NCBI GenBank assembly: GCA_002762985.1 | Contig: PCXZ01000029.1 | Span: forward strand, 1-51,815 | Direction of reading: 5' to 3' | DNA from: Candidatus Woesearchaeota archaeon CG10_big_fil_rev_8_21_14_0_10_44_13 | GTDB lineage: Archaea > Nanobdellota > Nanobdellia > Woesearchaeales > UBA12501 | Length of the DNA stretch: 51,815 nucleotides | Shown here: piece by piece, positions 36,934 through 45,539 of the stretch | Position numbering within the stretch: the first letter of the stretch is position 1 | How the letters are laid out: every line of letters begins with the position of its first letter | Position numbers and translations under genes: made by a program | Notes under the pieces: generated by a model | The model's database searches: none | Seen by the model: only the letters and a program-made list of their open reading frames with translations | What the model was told of the DNA's origin: nothing

Positions 36934-38475
36934 TCATCTCTCCTTAAGCACAGTGATGTACCTTAGCGACTTGTCCTCTGCATAGAAATGGTCCCTGCAT
37001 CTCTGGGATAGCAGGTATCCGATAAGCTGGCTGTTGATGACCTCGCCCATCTGGACGATGTATATCCCTGGAGGGTAGCATTTTATGTTCTCGCCGGAAA
37101 CGCGGCCGTTGCTCTTGTCAAGGGGGACCTGCTCCTTGTCCATCGTCTGCGCCTCGAAAGTCTCATATCTTTTTTCAACTCTTTGCGGCAGATTGAGGGG
37201 CTCCTTCTCGTCCATGAAATCCCTCGGCGAGACATCAAGCGTTTCTTCAAGAGCATTTATTGTGAATTCAGTCTCCCTCAGCCCTATGCTGAATGTTGTC
37301 AGGAAGCATAATGATCTTCTCTCCTCTTTTTCTGTGACGACCCTGAAATGTTTCTCAAGCCTCTCAGCGATATCATCCCCCTTCAGCCTGCTGTCTGTCA
37401 TGTAGAGGTTGACCTTAGTGGGATCATAAGAGTGGACAGAGGGGAATTTTGTCGGATCGATGATGTCTATCCCTTTCATGTGCCTGACAGCATCCCTGAA
37501 CATATCAGCATAGGCCATCATATAATCCAGCCTGTCTTTGCCTTCTGAGTACATTATCTTCCTTGTCAGGTCCATGGCTGCGACCAAAGGCACTGAATAT
37601 GTTGTGGAAGTGTTCTCCGCATAACTCTTCAGATATTCCTTCAGGTATGCATCTTTCACTCTCTTGCTTAGATGAGTGATGTTCGCTGAATTAGGGGCTC
37701 CGCCCTGCTTGTGCAGGCTCTGCACGACGAAATCCGCCCCCGCCTCTATCGCTGATATCAGCAGCCTGTCATTGAACGGGAAATGGGCCCCCCATGCCTC
37801 ATCAATATATATCAGGATCCGGTCATTCTTCCTTTTTATCCTCTCGATTATTGTCCTGAGATCACAGCTGAATCCCTCATAAGTCGGATTGCTCAATAAC
37901 ACTACCCTCGTATCATTGTTTATTTCGCTGAGCACATCATCGGCTGTCGGCGGAAGGAATAAACCTCTCTCCTTGTCGAATCTCGTCATTACATAATCCA
38001 CGGGGACTTGCTTATCCCTTGCGCTGACTACTACGGACTGGTGCACGTTCCTTGCCGACAAGACCCTTTTTCTGCCGCCCTCATCAAGGAATATCCTTGA
38101 GATGAGATCGAACAATACCCTGTTTGCGCCTGTCGTGCCCTCGCAGCCATAATGCGAATGCCCGTCCACATTCTTGTACGCTTCTGCTGCAAGGCTGTGT
38201 GTTTCAGCATACACCCCTGAATTATCCTGGAGCTTGCCTGTCGCCCTTATCGAGATTGACCCTTCGCTGTAAGGGTTGTAGCTCTCCATGACCTCTTCAA
38301 GAACAGAAGGCGTGCACCATTTCACGAGTTTCCTGTAATTCCTGAATATGTCCAATGCCGGCGTCGAAGTCTGCCTATTGCCTTCCTTGATTATCCTTAT
38401 ATGTTCGGGGAGTTTCCCTCTCCTGTCATCATTGCCGGGTTCATTTTGCCGGGTTTTTTTCATTCTGTTTTTCAT
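36934..38475 (-). CDS. Orn/Lys/Arg decarboxylase-family PLP enzyme
   Basis: A 513-residue fold type I PLP enzyme. DEAWGAHFPF (PLP ring Asp) and the Schiff-base lysine in VQSLHKQGGAPNS are the family signatures; GHSHYGCEGTTGANRVL binds phosphate. The C-terminal domain (PPGIYIVQMGEVINSQLIGYLL) is the usual Orn/Lys/Arg decarboxylase tail. Substrate is not fixed by sequence; position next to a lysine synthetase and the lysine pathway suggests lysine to cadaverine, an inference. It is the first enzyme gene after the Lrp-type regulator. Confidence 0.85.
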   Translation of the reverse strand: MKNRMKKTRQNEPGNDDRRGKLPEHIRIIKEGNRQTSTPALDIFRNYRKLVKWCTPSVLEEVMESYNPYSEGSISIRATGKLQDNSGVYAETHSLAAEAYKNVDGHSHYGCEGTTGANRVLFDLISRIFLDEGGRKRVLSARNVHQSVVVSARDKQVPVDYVMTRFDKERGLFLPPTADDVLSEINNDTRVVLLSNPTYEGFSCDLRTIIERIKRKNDRILIYIDEAWGAHFPFNDRLLISAIEAGADFVVQSLHKQGGAPNSANITHLSKRVKDAYLKEYLKSYAENTSTTYSVPLVAAMDLTRKIMYSEGKDRLDYMMAYADMFRDAVRHMKGIDIIDPTKFPSVHSYDPTKVNLYMTDSRLKGDDIAERLEKHFRVVTEKEERRSLCFLTTFSIGLRETEFTINALEETLDVSPRDFMDEKEPLNLPQRVEKRYETFEAQTMDKEQVPLDKSNGRVSGENIKCYPPGIYIVQMGEVINSQLIGYLLSQRCRDHFYAEDKSLRYITVLKER

Positions 38476-38594
38476 TCTGTTCTGCCTTCGTCTGATGTTT
38501 AGTGCTGTGGCTGGCAGCAGCTAAGCTATCCAATCATCTAATCAATCAGACCTCTTTTGCAAAACTCGTCCTGGAAGATATGCCGGGAACGGAA

Positions 38595-39080
38595 CTAACG
38601 AAAATGATCCTCTTCTGTCAAAAACCTCTCTTTCTGGGCGTCGATGACATGGTAGATCCTCTTGTCAAGCAATTCGATGCTCTCTTCCATCCTGCCCATG
38701 AACTCCTCGACATCCTTCTGCTTCCTGAATATGCCCTCTATGATGCAGCCATAACCTTCATCCACCTCATAACTATGGCTCAGGTGGAACAATGTGTTTA
38801 TGTTCTTCTGCGCAGCAAGATGCTGCTTCAGCGGACCTATCATGTCCCTGCCTGTGTTCACTATGATTATCACATGTATCGGGAACCCTAGCTTATGGAA
38901 ATCCACAAGGGATTTGTGCTCGACTACCCCCTCTTTCTCAAGGTTGTGGATTATGTCGAACAATGTCGATGCAGGGATCTTGTGCTTGCTCGATATCTCT
39001 GTGACTCTCTTCCTGCCGTCTTTCCTCAGCTCAAGTATCAACTTGATCTTCTTTTCATCCATCCCTATCAATTCCGCCAC
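38595..39080 (-). CDS. Lrp/AsnC-like transcriptional regulator
   Basis: A 161-residue protein: winged helix (RVTEISSKHKIPASTLFDIIHNLEKEG) followed by an effector-like domain (FPIHVIIIVNTGRDM, YGCIIEGIFRKQKDVEEF). The start at 39080 is GTG; an ATG six codons later is the alternative. It lies 119 bases before the decarboxylase gene in the same direction and probably governs that cluster. A large palindrome upstream (39142-39166) may be its operator. Confidence 0.75.
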   Translation of the reverse strand: MAELIGMDEKKIKLILELRKDGRKRVTEISSKHKIPASTLFDIIHNLEKEGVVEHKSLVDFHKLGFPIHVIIIVNTGRDMIGPLKQHLAAQKNINTLFHLSHSYEVDEGYGCIIEGIFRKQKDVEEFMGRMEESIELLDKRIYHVIDAQKERFLTEEDHFR

Positions 39081-39141
39081 CGTATTTTTCCTGTTTTTTC
39101 CGTAATTATTATGTAGTAGTTGATATATATACTTTTTGCTA

Positions 39142-39166
39142 ATATAATAATATGTAGTTATTATAT
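39142..39166. promoter_or_regulatory. 25-bp palindromic operator candidate
   Basis: ATATAATAA and TTATTATAT flank the heptamer TATGTAG. A related segment (TTATTATGTAGTAG) lies about 40 bases to the left, closer to the Lrp-like gene, so the core TATGTAG occurs twice between the divergent genes. Confidence 0.5.
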
Positions 39167-39274
39167 TCGAATATTTAGAAAGATTTTTATATTAGCTTGC
39201 ATTACCTCCAACAATGGCTTATAAGGGCTTATGATAGTTTATAAGTCCCATATCCTCATTTGAGGGAGCCTTAA

Positions 39275-39310
39275 AGTGATATATGAAGAGTGATATGGGG
39301 ATAGTGATAT
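39275..39310. repeat. three AGTGATAT repeats at 14-bp spacing
   Basis: AGTGATAT occurs at 39275, 39289 and 39303, exactly 14 bases apart, just before the AbrB-PhoU gene. A TATA box near 39186-39194 lies further upstream. They could be a regulator-binding array in the leader. Confidence 0.5.
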
Positions 39311-39337
39311 AGAACTTGCATACAAGAAGGCGTGTAA

Positions 39338-40309
39338 ATGAAAAGGAAAGTAGTCAAACAGGGGCCTGCCACATTCATGATAAGCCTGCCCAGCAAGTGG
39401 GTCAAAAAGAATGACATAAAGCGGGGCGACGAGATGGATGTTGAAGAGGAAGGCCCTAGTCTCATTGTTAGGAAAGAGAACGAGAAAGGCGCAAGAGGCG
39501 TCAAGCAGGTGGTTCTTGATATGGGGAACATGAACAGGACATTGCTTGACAGGTATTTCGCTGAATTCTATGTAAGCGGTGTCGAAGAGATTGTCGTGCA
39601 GCTAAAGAGCAATATACTCTCAGATTACAAGCATGACTGCAATATAGAGGTGAATAAATACATAAAAAAGCTCATAGACAGGTTCATAGGGATGGAGATA
39701 ATATCGAAGACGAAAGAGAGGATAATCATACAGAGCCTGATCCCTTATGAGAAATTCGAAAAGGACAAGGTTGTGCAGAACAGGGTCTATTTCCTGATAA
39801 AGGAGTTCCTTGAGGAGTTCGTCTCGGCCCTGGACGGGAATTTCGCTGGTTTCCACAGCAGAGCATACGATTACCATGACAATATCGTGAAATTCATCTA
39901 CTATTGCCTGAGATTGCTTAATTTCTCCGATATCTTAGAAGAGAAGAAAAACAGGCTGTTCGGGCTGTTCATGGTGATAGACAAGATAATCGACAAGATA
40001 AGGCATACGAGCGAGAGGGTCTTTGAGATGAAGAAGATAACCCCTAAGATAAAGAGATACCTGAAGGAGATATTCGCTGTATTCACAGACCAGTTCGACA
40101 TGGTGCTCAAAGAGAATTATGACGTGATAGGGATAGACTCATGGATTAAGAGAAGGTATGATCTGGTGAAGAAGATCAATTCAGAGAAGTTCAGCGAGGA
40201 AGAGCTCAGGGTGATAAGCGAATGCAAGCTTATGACTGACACGAGCAATGATTTCATCGAGACTTTCATCGCTTTGAATATGGACAGGTATGTGGAGAAG
40301 GCGGCCTAA
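39338..40309 (+). CDS. AbrB-PhoU-domain regulator
   Basis: A 323-residue protein. Residues 1-50 are a SpoVT-AbrB swapped-hairpin DNA-binding domain (QGPATFMISLPSKWVKKNDIKRGD). The rest is helical and PhoU-like (LLDRYFAEFYVSGVEEI, YDYHDNIVKFIYYCLRL, KLMTDTSNDFIETFI). Such fusions are common in archaea, often linked to phosphate or ion transport, but no transporter is nearby. It is divergent from the Lrp-like gene and convergent with the kinase genes. Confidence 0.8.
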   Translation: MKRKVVKQGPATFMISLPSKWVKKNDIKRGDEMDVEEEGPSLIVRKENEKGARGVKQVVLDMGNMNRTLLDRYFAEFYVSGVEEIVVQLKSNILSDYKHDCNIEVNKYIKKLIDRFIGMEIISKTKERIIIQSLIPYEKFEKDKVVQNRVYFLIKEFLEEFVSALDGNFAGFHSRAYDYHDNIVKFIYYCLRLLNFSDILEEKKNRLFGLFMVIDKIIDKIRHTSERVFEMKKITPKIKRYLKEIFAVFTDQFDMVLKENYDVIGIDSWIKRRYDLVKKINSEKFSEEELRVISECKLMTDTSNDFIETFIALNMDRYVEKAA

Positions 40310-40348
40310 TATTTTTTATCTTTTTATCTATTGGTTTATATTTGTGGT

Positions 40349-42481
40349 TTATATTGGTCGATGGGGGATTTGAGATATATCCCTGAACATCCCTGCGATC
40401 CTCTCATGGTCATCTGGGCCTGCTGTGAGGCATGCCTTGATCAGCCCCCTCACTTTAGCGTCTTTGACTGTCTCGTCAACCTCTCTCAGGTGCATCTGCA
40501 GCAATGCAGGGTTTTGATATACCTCATTCCTGTAATCTTTTATATCATCTGCTGCCAAAGTTATTGACATTGACCTTGATCTGTTGAATATGTGCTTCAG
40601 CGTCGCCATATGATACAGCACCTGGCCCAAAGACACAAGGTCATTCGGCCCGCCGTAAGCCCTGTTGCCCATCTGGCCTGCATCCCTGTCTGTTGTCGCA
40701 TTGCCAAGGTCTATTATTTTCGCCTTGGCTTTCTCTTCATTTATCAGTATGTTTGCAGGCCTTATATCCCTGTGATAAGGTATGCCTGCATTGAGTAATT
40801 CCATCAGACCGGAGAGTATCTGCGAGCCGTATTCAACAACATTATCTGCCGGCAATTTTTTATATCTCTTCAGTATGTTCTCAAGACTGTTGCCTTCTGC
40901 ATACTCTAATTTTATATAACCCCCTTCCTCAGAATAACTGATCGCTTTTACCACATGCTGCGGGTCTTTTAGCCTTAAAAAAAGTTCAGCCTCATATCTG
41001 GTATTAGTGGCATATTTCAATGCAAACCTATGCTCGTTGATATCGAATTTGCTGTTCAGATCATTCAATCTCTCTTTGATGTCGGCCGACCCGCCATCTT
41101 CGGTCTGGTTTGCCAGAAGATCCAGTATGAGTGCACCCAGCACATCAGACTGGTCCAGCAGGACAATGCCATCAGAGCCTGTGCCAAGCAAGGTTATGCT
41201 GGTGCCATATTTCAATGGCTGGGTTTTTTCATCGACAATCTCCCTCCTATTCCTCTTCAGCTCATCCTTGAATGATATCAAAACGTGCTCAAGGAGCTTT
41301 TGCATATTCCTGTTCTTATGAAGTTTTTCCCTGCAGTCGTCTTCAAGGGTTATCTTTTCAGGTGTGAACCCCAATCCGTAAAGGAATTGTATCTCCACGC
41401 CGTCAAATCTCTTGTCATAGAATTCAGCTTCTGCAGGAGAGCACCCTTCAAGATGCAATCTGAGGATATCTTCGACGCTGAATCTTGGATTGTAAGAGTA
41501 TGCTGTATCTGCATAAACTCCCGATTTGCACAAGTCTACTATATCTTTCAGGCTGAAACGCGGGGGTTTGCCGGGATAGCTGTCCATCACCGGCTTAAAG
41601 AACATGTCGCCTTCAAGGGGCATTTCCTCTTCCTTCAATGTATCAAAAAGTTTCATGACAGCAGAAACATTATGCTTCCTTAGAGATTCATTATACTCAT
41701 GTTGGCTTAAACTTTCCTTATCTACATCAATAGGGTTATTCCTTGTATATCCTTTCTCTATCTTGATGAACCTGTTTGCAATTTCTGGCTTGACGCCTTG
41801 CTGGTGGAGTTTTATGATGTGCTCGACCCAGAACTGGATGTCAAATCCATTGGCAACCTCTGAAGGGACCTTGGCAAAAGCAAGATTCAATCTATCTTCA
41901 CTCCCAAAACGGCTATCATAATCTATTGTGTCCTGGGGCAGCACTCCTTTTCTTATCAATTTCAGGACTTCGGCGGCTTTTAGCGATGGATGATAATAAT
42001 TCACGTCCTCTCCCTTAAGGCCCCTGGAGATGAATTCGCATATGTCTTCGCTGCTGAAACTTCTTGAGAACTGGTTTGCCTCTTCATGGGAGATACCTTT
42101 TTTTATCAGCTCCAATGCTGTGAGGCCGTCAAAATCATATTTATTCGCCTGATCAGCAGGGACGCCCTCCCTTGCAAAAAAGAATATATCGAGGAAAGTG
42201 AATCCTGGCTTATACCTGTTGGCATCTGCGGCAGAAAAGCCCATATTTATGAATGCCATCACATGATTGCCGCTGAAACGGTTGCCGTAAGAGTTTGCCT
42301 GCTGATAAGAGACCCCTTTGGCGTGCAACAAGGATATCTGATGGCCATCGAATTTTATGTCGTACCTATTTGCGATTCTGGGAGGGATGCCTGCCAACAG
42401 GACATGCAATAAGCCCTTCTCACTGAAGCTATTGTCGTATTCTTCTTCTGAGTCTCCGTTTAGGGTATCATCGATGCTCAT
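40349..42481 (-). CDS. 25-residue-repeat protein fused to Ser/Thr kinase-like domain
   Basis: A 710-residue protein. From about residue 31 there are eight consecutive 23-25-residue units with the consensus G(I/V)xxxxANxYxxxFxxxDIxxLxxx (for example GIPPRIANRYDIKFDG, GVSYQQANSYGNRFSG, GISHEEANQFSRSFSS), with two to three more near 320-375 after a linker. Each looks like a pair of helices. The kinase-like domain begins about 432: GTGSDG loop, Lys in FALKYA (about 489), YHRDIRPANILI (catalytic Asp about 572) and IIDLG in place of DFG. About 50 residues separate the loop from the Lys. Catalytic residues are present, so active phosphorylation is likely. Confidence 0.8.
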   Translation of the reverse strand: MSIDDTLNGDSEEEYDNSFSEKGLLHVLLAGIPPRIANRYDIKFDGHQISLLHAKGVSYQQANSYGNRFSGNHVMAFINMGFSAADANRYKPGFTFLDIFFFAREGVPADQANKYDFDGLTALELIKKGISHEEANQFSRSFSSEDICEFISRGLKGEDVNYYHPSLKAAEVLKLIRKGVLPQDTIDYDSRFGSEDRLNLAFAKVPSEVANGFDIQFWVEHIIKLHQQGVKPEIANRFIKIEKGYTRNNPIDVDKESLSQHEYNESLRKHNVSAVMKLFDTLKEEEMPLEGDMFFKPVMDSYPGKPPRFSLKDIVDLCKSGVYADTAYSYNPRFSVEDILRLHLEGCSPAEAEFYDKRFDGVEIQFLYGLGFTPEKITLEDDCREKLHKNRNMQKLLEHVLISFKDELKRNRREIVDEKTQPLKYGTSITLLGTGSDGIVLLDQSDVLGALILDLLANQTEDGGSADIKERLNDLNSKFDINEHRFALKYATNTRYEAELFLRLKDPQHVVKAISYSEEGGYIKLEYAEGNSLENILKRYKKLPADNVVEYGSQILSGLMELLNAGIPYHRDIRPANILINEEKAKAKIIDLGNATTDRDAGQMGNRAYGGPNDLVSLGQVLYHMATLKHIFNRSRSMSITLAADDIKDYRNEVYQNPALLQMHLREVDETVKDAKVRGLIKACLTAGPDDHERIAGMFRDISQIPHRPI

Positions 42482-42533
42482 CTTTTGTACCTACTTCATT
42501 ACGCAACAATATAATTCTTTTTCTTATTCTGCA

Positions 42534-44651
42534 TCATCTCTTCCCATCTTCTAGCTCCGCCACCCTCTTGATCAGCTCTTCCTTGCTCATGAAGCGGTAC
42601 TTGAGGTCAGGCTTTGCTTCTATGAACTTTTCCTTGATAAAATCCAGGTCTTCATAATGCTCCATGCATGCGAAAACTATGCCTTTGTATTCCTGGGGCA
42701 CATTTTTATCGATTCTCTGGGAGTATCCGTCTTTGAGCATGCCATTCTCATCGTACAAGTCCTTCTTTATATCAGCGAGCCTGTTGAGGTACGTTGAATT
42801 GGGTATCTTCTCCCCTTTTTCATCGGTAATAAGATTCTTGTCGGCAAACATATCGTACATGATCAGACCAAGGGCGATCACATCCAATCCCAGGCTGGCC
42901 TTCCCCTGCGGAGCTCCACGCCATCTGTTGCCTTGCTGCACGGGGAATTGTTCATCTGTTGCGATGCCGAAATCAAGGATTTTCACTATGCCCTTAGTGT
43001 TCACTTTGATGTTATTCCATCCAAGGTCCCTGTGGGTTATGCCTCTGCTTCTCAAGCTTAAGATCCCATTGAAGGTCTGGGAGCTGTAGTCCAAGACATC
43101 ACTATGGCTCAATCTCGTTTCTGAAACGATCTCACCTAATGTCTTGCCGTCAACATATTCCATCATTATGCAGTATCTGGTTTCATTGCCTTTGCTGCCT
43201 ATGAATGTCGCAATGCCCTCGCCTGCATCGTATATCCTCACCACATTCTCAAGCTCTTTATCCTCAAGCTTGGCCAGGATCTTAGCTTCTTTTGGATTGA
43301 CATTGTCAGGATCGATGACCTTAAGGGCTCTCGGCTGGTCCAGGCTCTCGCCAAACAGCTTAAAAGTTACGCCTTGTCTCCCTCTATCCCCCAGCTGATT
43401 CAATACTCCATAATCAGATATGTTTATCCTGGCGCATAATTCGAGTTCGTCAAATGAATGGCATTCATTCTTTTTAAGCACTTTCAGCAGATTCTTTATG
43501 TAATCTATGCTGGGGATTTCATAGTATCTATTCTTCAGGTGGTCAAGGATGTTATCTTTCAGTTCAGTTGAATTGTCTGCCAGATATTCGAGATTGCCAA
43601 GGTTAGAACAGATTGTGGAATTGCTGAAATTCCGCCTCATATGCACAATGAAATCCCTGAGGCCCCTGCTTGATTTGATGACAACATTCAATAACCTCCC
43701 TATGTGCTCTGGATCGGCGTTGTAAAAGCTTTTCACAAGCCTGATTGCGGTTTTTGCCGTGTGGGCTCCTTCCTCATACTCGGCAGGTGAACCTGGGCAT
43801 TTGTATAACTCATCGCACATAACAAGATATTTACCGATGAAACGGTCGGATAATGCTGTGAAAGTCTCTTTGTGCTTGTAGATTATATCTGATATGGCAT
43901 TTATTGAATTTTTGTCGTGTTTCCTATAGGTCATATAGGACATCAGTGAGATGATGTCCTTGAATTCCTCGCTATCCGACCCGAATTCCTGTTCGTAATA
44001 CCTAACGGTGTCCCTGGTCTCTCCAAGGAGGAATAAACGCAGGATGTTAGACAATCTTCTGAAACTGGGATTTTTTTCATCAGAATGGGGCCCATTCATC
44101 GAGAAATGCCCGAATCTTATGTCATCGATAAGCATGTCTAATGCTACTGAAAAGATTTTCTTAGCAGCCTCATCGCTGTACAGGTTGAATATTTTTTCAG
44201 TTGTTTGGCCATTCAAAAAATCTTCCACTAAGCCGGTAAAACCCTCGTCCCCTGTCCTGTATGCGGCGTAGCCTATGAAATTTATGAACGCTGCAGCCTT
44301 CTTCTTGTCGTCCATATCTGCAAGCCTCAAAACGCTTTCAGAAGAGAAAATACGGTTCATAAGACCTATATATTCTGCAAGCATCCTTATTTTTTTCTCT
44401 ATCGGCACAGTCGCCTGCTCTGAAGATGTATGTATCCAATTATTGAAGTAATTTGCAACGATGAGGGCATTATCTCCTTGATAGGACAGGATTGTGTCCA
44501 ATGATTGGCCTAAGACAGAGGTTTTTTCCTTACAGTGTTCATTGAGCAAGGGCATTATCCTGGCCATCTGTTCCATCATACCTTTTATCTTGACAGCCGT
44601 CTCCTCAGGATATTTCCTTTCTGCTGCTGCTATCGCCTGTTCAAGGTTCAT
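42534..44651 (-). CDS. helical protein with C-terminal Ser/Thr kinase domain
   Basis: A 705-residue protein. The first 420 residues are helical with no recognised domain. The kinase domain: GDRGRQGVTFKL (degenerate Gly loop), Lys in RALKVI, GITHRDLGWNNIKV (HRD about 541) and KILDFGIAT (DFG). It is a complete Hanks-type kinase. Its ATG overlaps the stop of the RHH gene (ATGA), and the repeat-kinase gene follows by 52 bases, so the three genes form one operon. Confidence 0.85.
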   Translation of the reverse strand: MNLEQAIAAAERKYPEETAVKIKGMMEQMARIMPLLNEHCKEKTSVLGQSLDTILSYQGDNALIVANYFNNWIHTSSEQATVPIEKKIRMLAEYIGLMNRIFSSESVLRLADMDDKKKAAAFINFIGYAAYRTGDEGFTGLVEDFLNGQTTEKIFNLYSDEAAKKIFSVALDMLIDDIRFGHFSMNGPHSDEKNPSFRRLSNILRLFLLGETRDTVRYYEQEFGSDSEEFKDIISLMSYMTYRKHDKNSINAISDIIYKHKETFTALSDRFIGKYLVMCDELYKCPGSPAEYEEGAHTAKTAIRLVKSFYNADPEHIGRLLNVVIKSSRGLRDFIVHMRRNFSNSTICSNLGNLEYLADNSTELKDNILDHLKNRYYEIPSIDYIKNLLKVLKKNECHSFDELELCARINISDYGVLNQLGDRGRQGVTFKLFGESLDQPRALKVIDPDNVNPKEAKILAKLEDKELENVVRIYDAGEGIATFIGSKGNETRYCIMMEYVDGKTLGEIVSETRLSHSDVLDYSSQTFNGILSLRSRGITHRDLGWNNIKVNTKGIVKILDFGIATDEQFPVQQGNRWRGAPQGKASLGLDVIALGLIMYDMFADKNLITDEKGEKIPNSTYLNRLADIKKDLYDENGMLKDGYSQRIDKNVPQEYKGIVFACMEHYEDLDFIKEKFIEAKPDLKYRFMSKEELIKRVAELEDGKR

Positions 44652-44788
44652 TGCGAGCCTCCGGAACCCATCCTCTTCACAGCCTCCTCTACAACATGGC
44701 TCTTGTTCCTGAAAGGCCCTTTCCTGAGAATTTCACGAATCATTATAATCGTGTCCTCATCAACAGATACGCTGATTACGTGCTTCAT
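44648..44788 (-). CDS. ribbon-helix-helix regulator of the kinase operon
   Basis: A 46-residue RHH protein: N-terminal strand (MKHVISVSVDEDT) and helices with RNKSHVVEEAVKRM. Stop and kinase start overlap (ATGA). Similar to the RHH protein at 47218-47364 (both share the strand, the xFRNKSH turn and AVKRM). RHH proteins usually act as operators of their own operon or as antitoxins; TATA box GATATATAAA at 44811-44820 and an operator at 44836-44852 lie upstream. This gene is short but well supported by the start/stop coupling and the paralogue. Confidence 0.75.
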   Translation of the reverse strand: MKHVISVSVDEDTIIMIREILRKGPFRNKSHVVEEAVKRMGSGGSQ

Positions 44789-44835
44789 GGAGCTATTAAT
44801 AACTATTAATGATATATAAAGTTTTCGATGTTTTT

Positions 44836-44852
44836 TTACTAATTAGTGGTAA
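44836..44852. promoter_or_regulatory. inverted-repeat operator before the RHH-kinase operon
   Basis: TTACTAATTAGTGGTAA, an imperfect palindrome, lies 15 bases beyond the TATA decamer GATATATAAA (44811-44820). A near match is at 47856-47876 with the same TATA decamer. Both are probably bound by the RHH proteins. Confidence 0.55.
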
Positions 44853-44997
44853 ATATTTTTAGAGGGTTAATTGCAAAAAAACGCTCAGGAAACCCTTTTT
44901 TTGTGTTTCATGTAGTCAGTTTTAACTACCCCCAAAAGAAAAATTTAAATATGATGGTAAATTCCTGATAAAAACATTGGGCTTAGGGGTGAAATTG

Positions 44998-45483
44998 ATG
45001 AGCGATACCATGAACGACCAGAGCAACGACAAAAAAGTTATCCTATATTTTGACAGGGACACGCAAAGAAGCTGTAAAAACAGGTCAAGATTGCTGGGTG
45101 CCCTGAATAATTACGGTGAGTTCGGTATTGTCTCGGTCAGCAGGGTCGATGATGTGGGTTTTGAAAAGGGCGCAACTGAAACGATCACAGACAGGCCTCA
45201 TGCAGCATACATAATCCATCAGGGGAGCCCAGGATATTCTGAGGTCTTAACAACAATCCTTCTTGCTGCTTCAGAAAGAGGGGAAAACCCGAAGATAGGG
45301 GTGATAACTGCACCTGACAGAATACATCTGCTTGATGATATAAGAAAAGAGGCAAGGAGTTTAGGCGTAGAAGCAGTCATTGAACCTATATGCTGCCCCC
45401 CAAATGGGTATTTCTGTAATAGAGTGGAAGACCCATGTGTGAGTAAAGGGAGAGAGACCATAAAACGGATTCTCAACAATTGA
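44998..45483 (+). CDS. hypothetical protein with receiver-like N-terminus
   Basis: A 161-residue protein from the ATG at 44998. VILYFDRDTQRSC, the HAAYIIHQGSP segment and the KIGVITAP strand suggest an alternating alpha/beta (Rossmann or receiver-like) fold. The C-terminus has five cysteines (EPICCPPNGYFCNRVEDPC). A TATA-like AAATTTAAATATG near 44940-44952 and a GGGGTGA ribosome site precede it. Family not recognised. Divergent from the RHH-kinase operon. Confidence 0.6.
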   Translation: MSDTMNDQSNDKKVILYFDRDTQRSCKNRSRLLGALNNYGEFGIVSVSRVDDVGFEKGATETITDRPHAAYIIHQGSPGYSEVLTTILLAASERGENPKIGVITAPDRIHLLDDIRKEARSLGVEAVIEPICCPPNGYFCNRVEDPCVSKGRETIKRILNN

Positions 45484-45539
45484 TGGGCTATGTCCCAAAG
45501 ACGCAAAACTTTAAATAGGCATGTTTCTTCTTAATTGCA

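Noticed and set aside
33960-38475. Pyrrolysine or EF-P beta-lysylation cassette
   Set aside because: The radical SAM protein is SPL-like rather than PylB or lysine 2,3-aminomutase, no PylS/PylC/PylD or tRNA-Pyl was seen, and the class II LysRS keeps its anticodon domain, unlike EpmA.
39214-39234. Leaderless seven-codon ORF as a gene
   Set aside because: Too short to support from sequence; noted only within the promoter-region finding.
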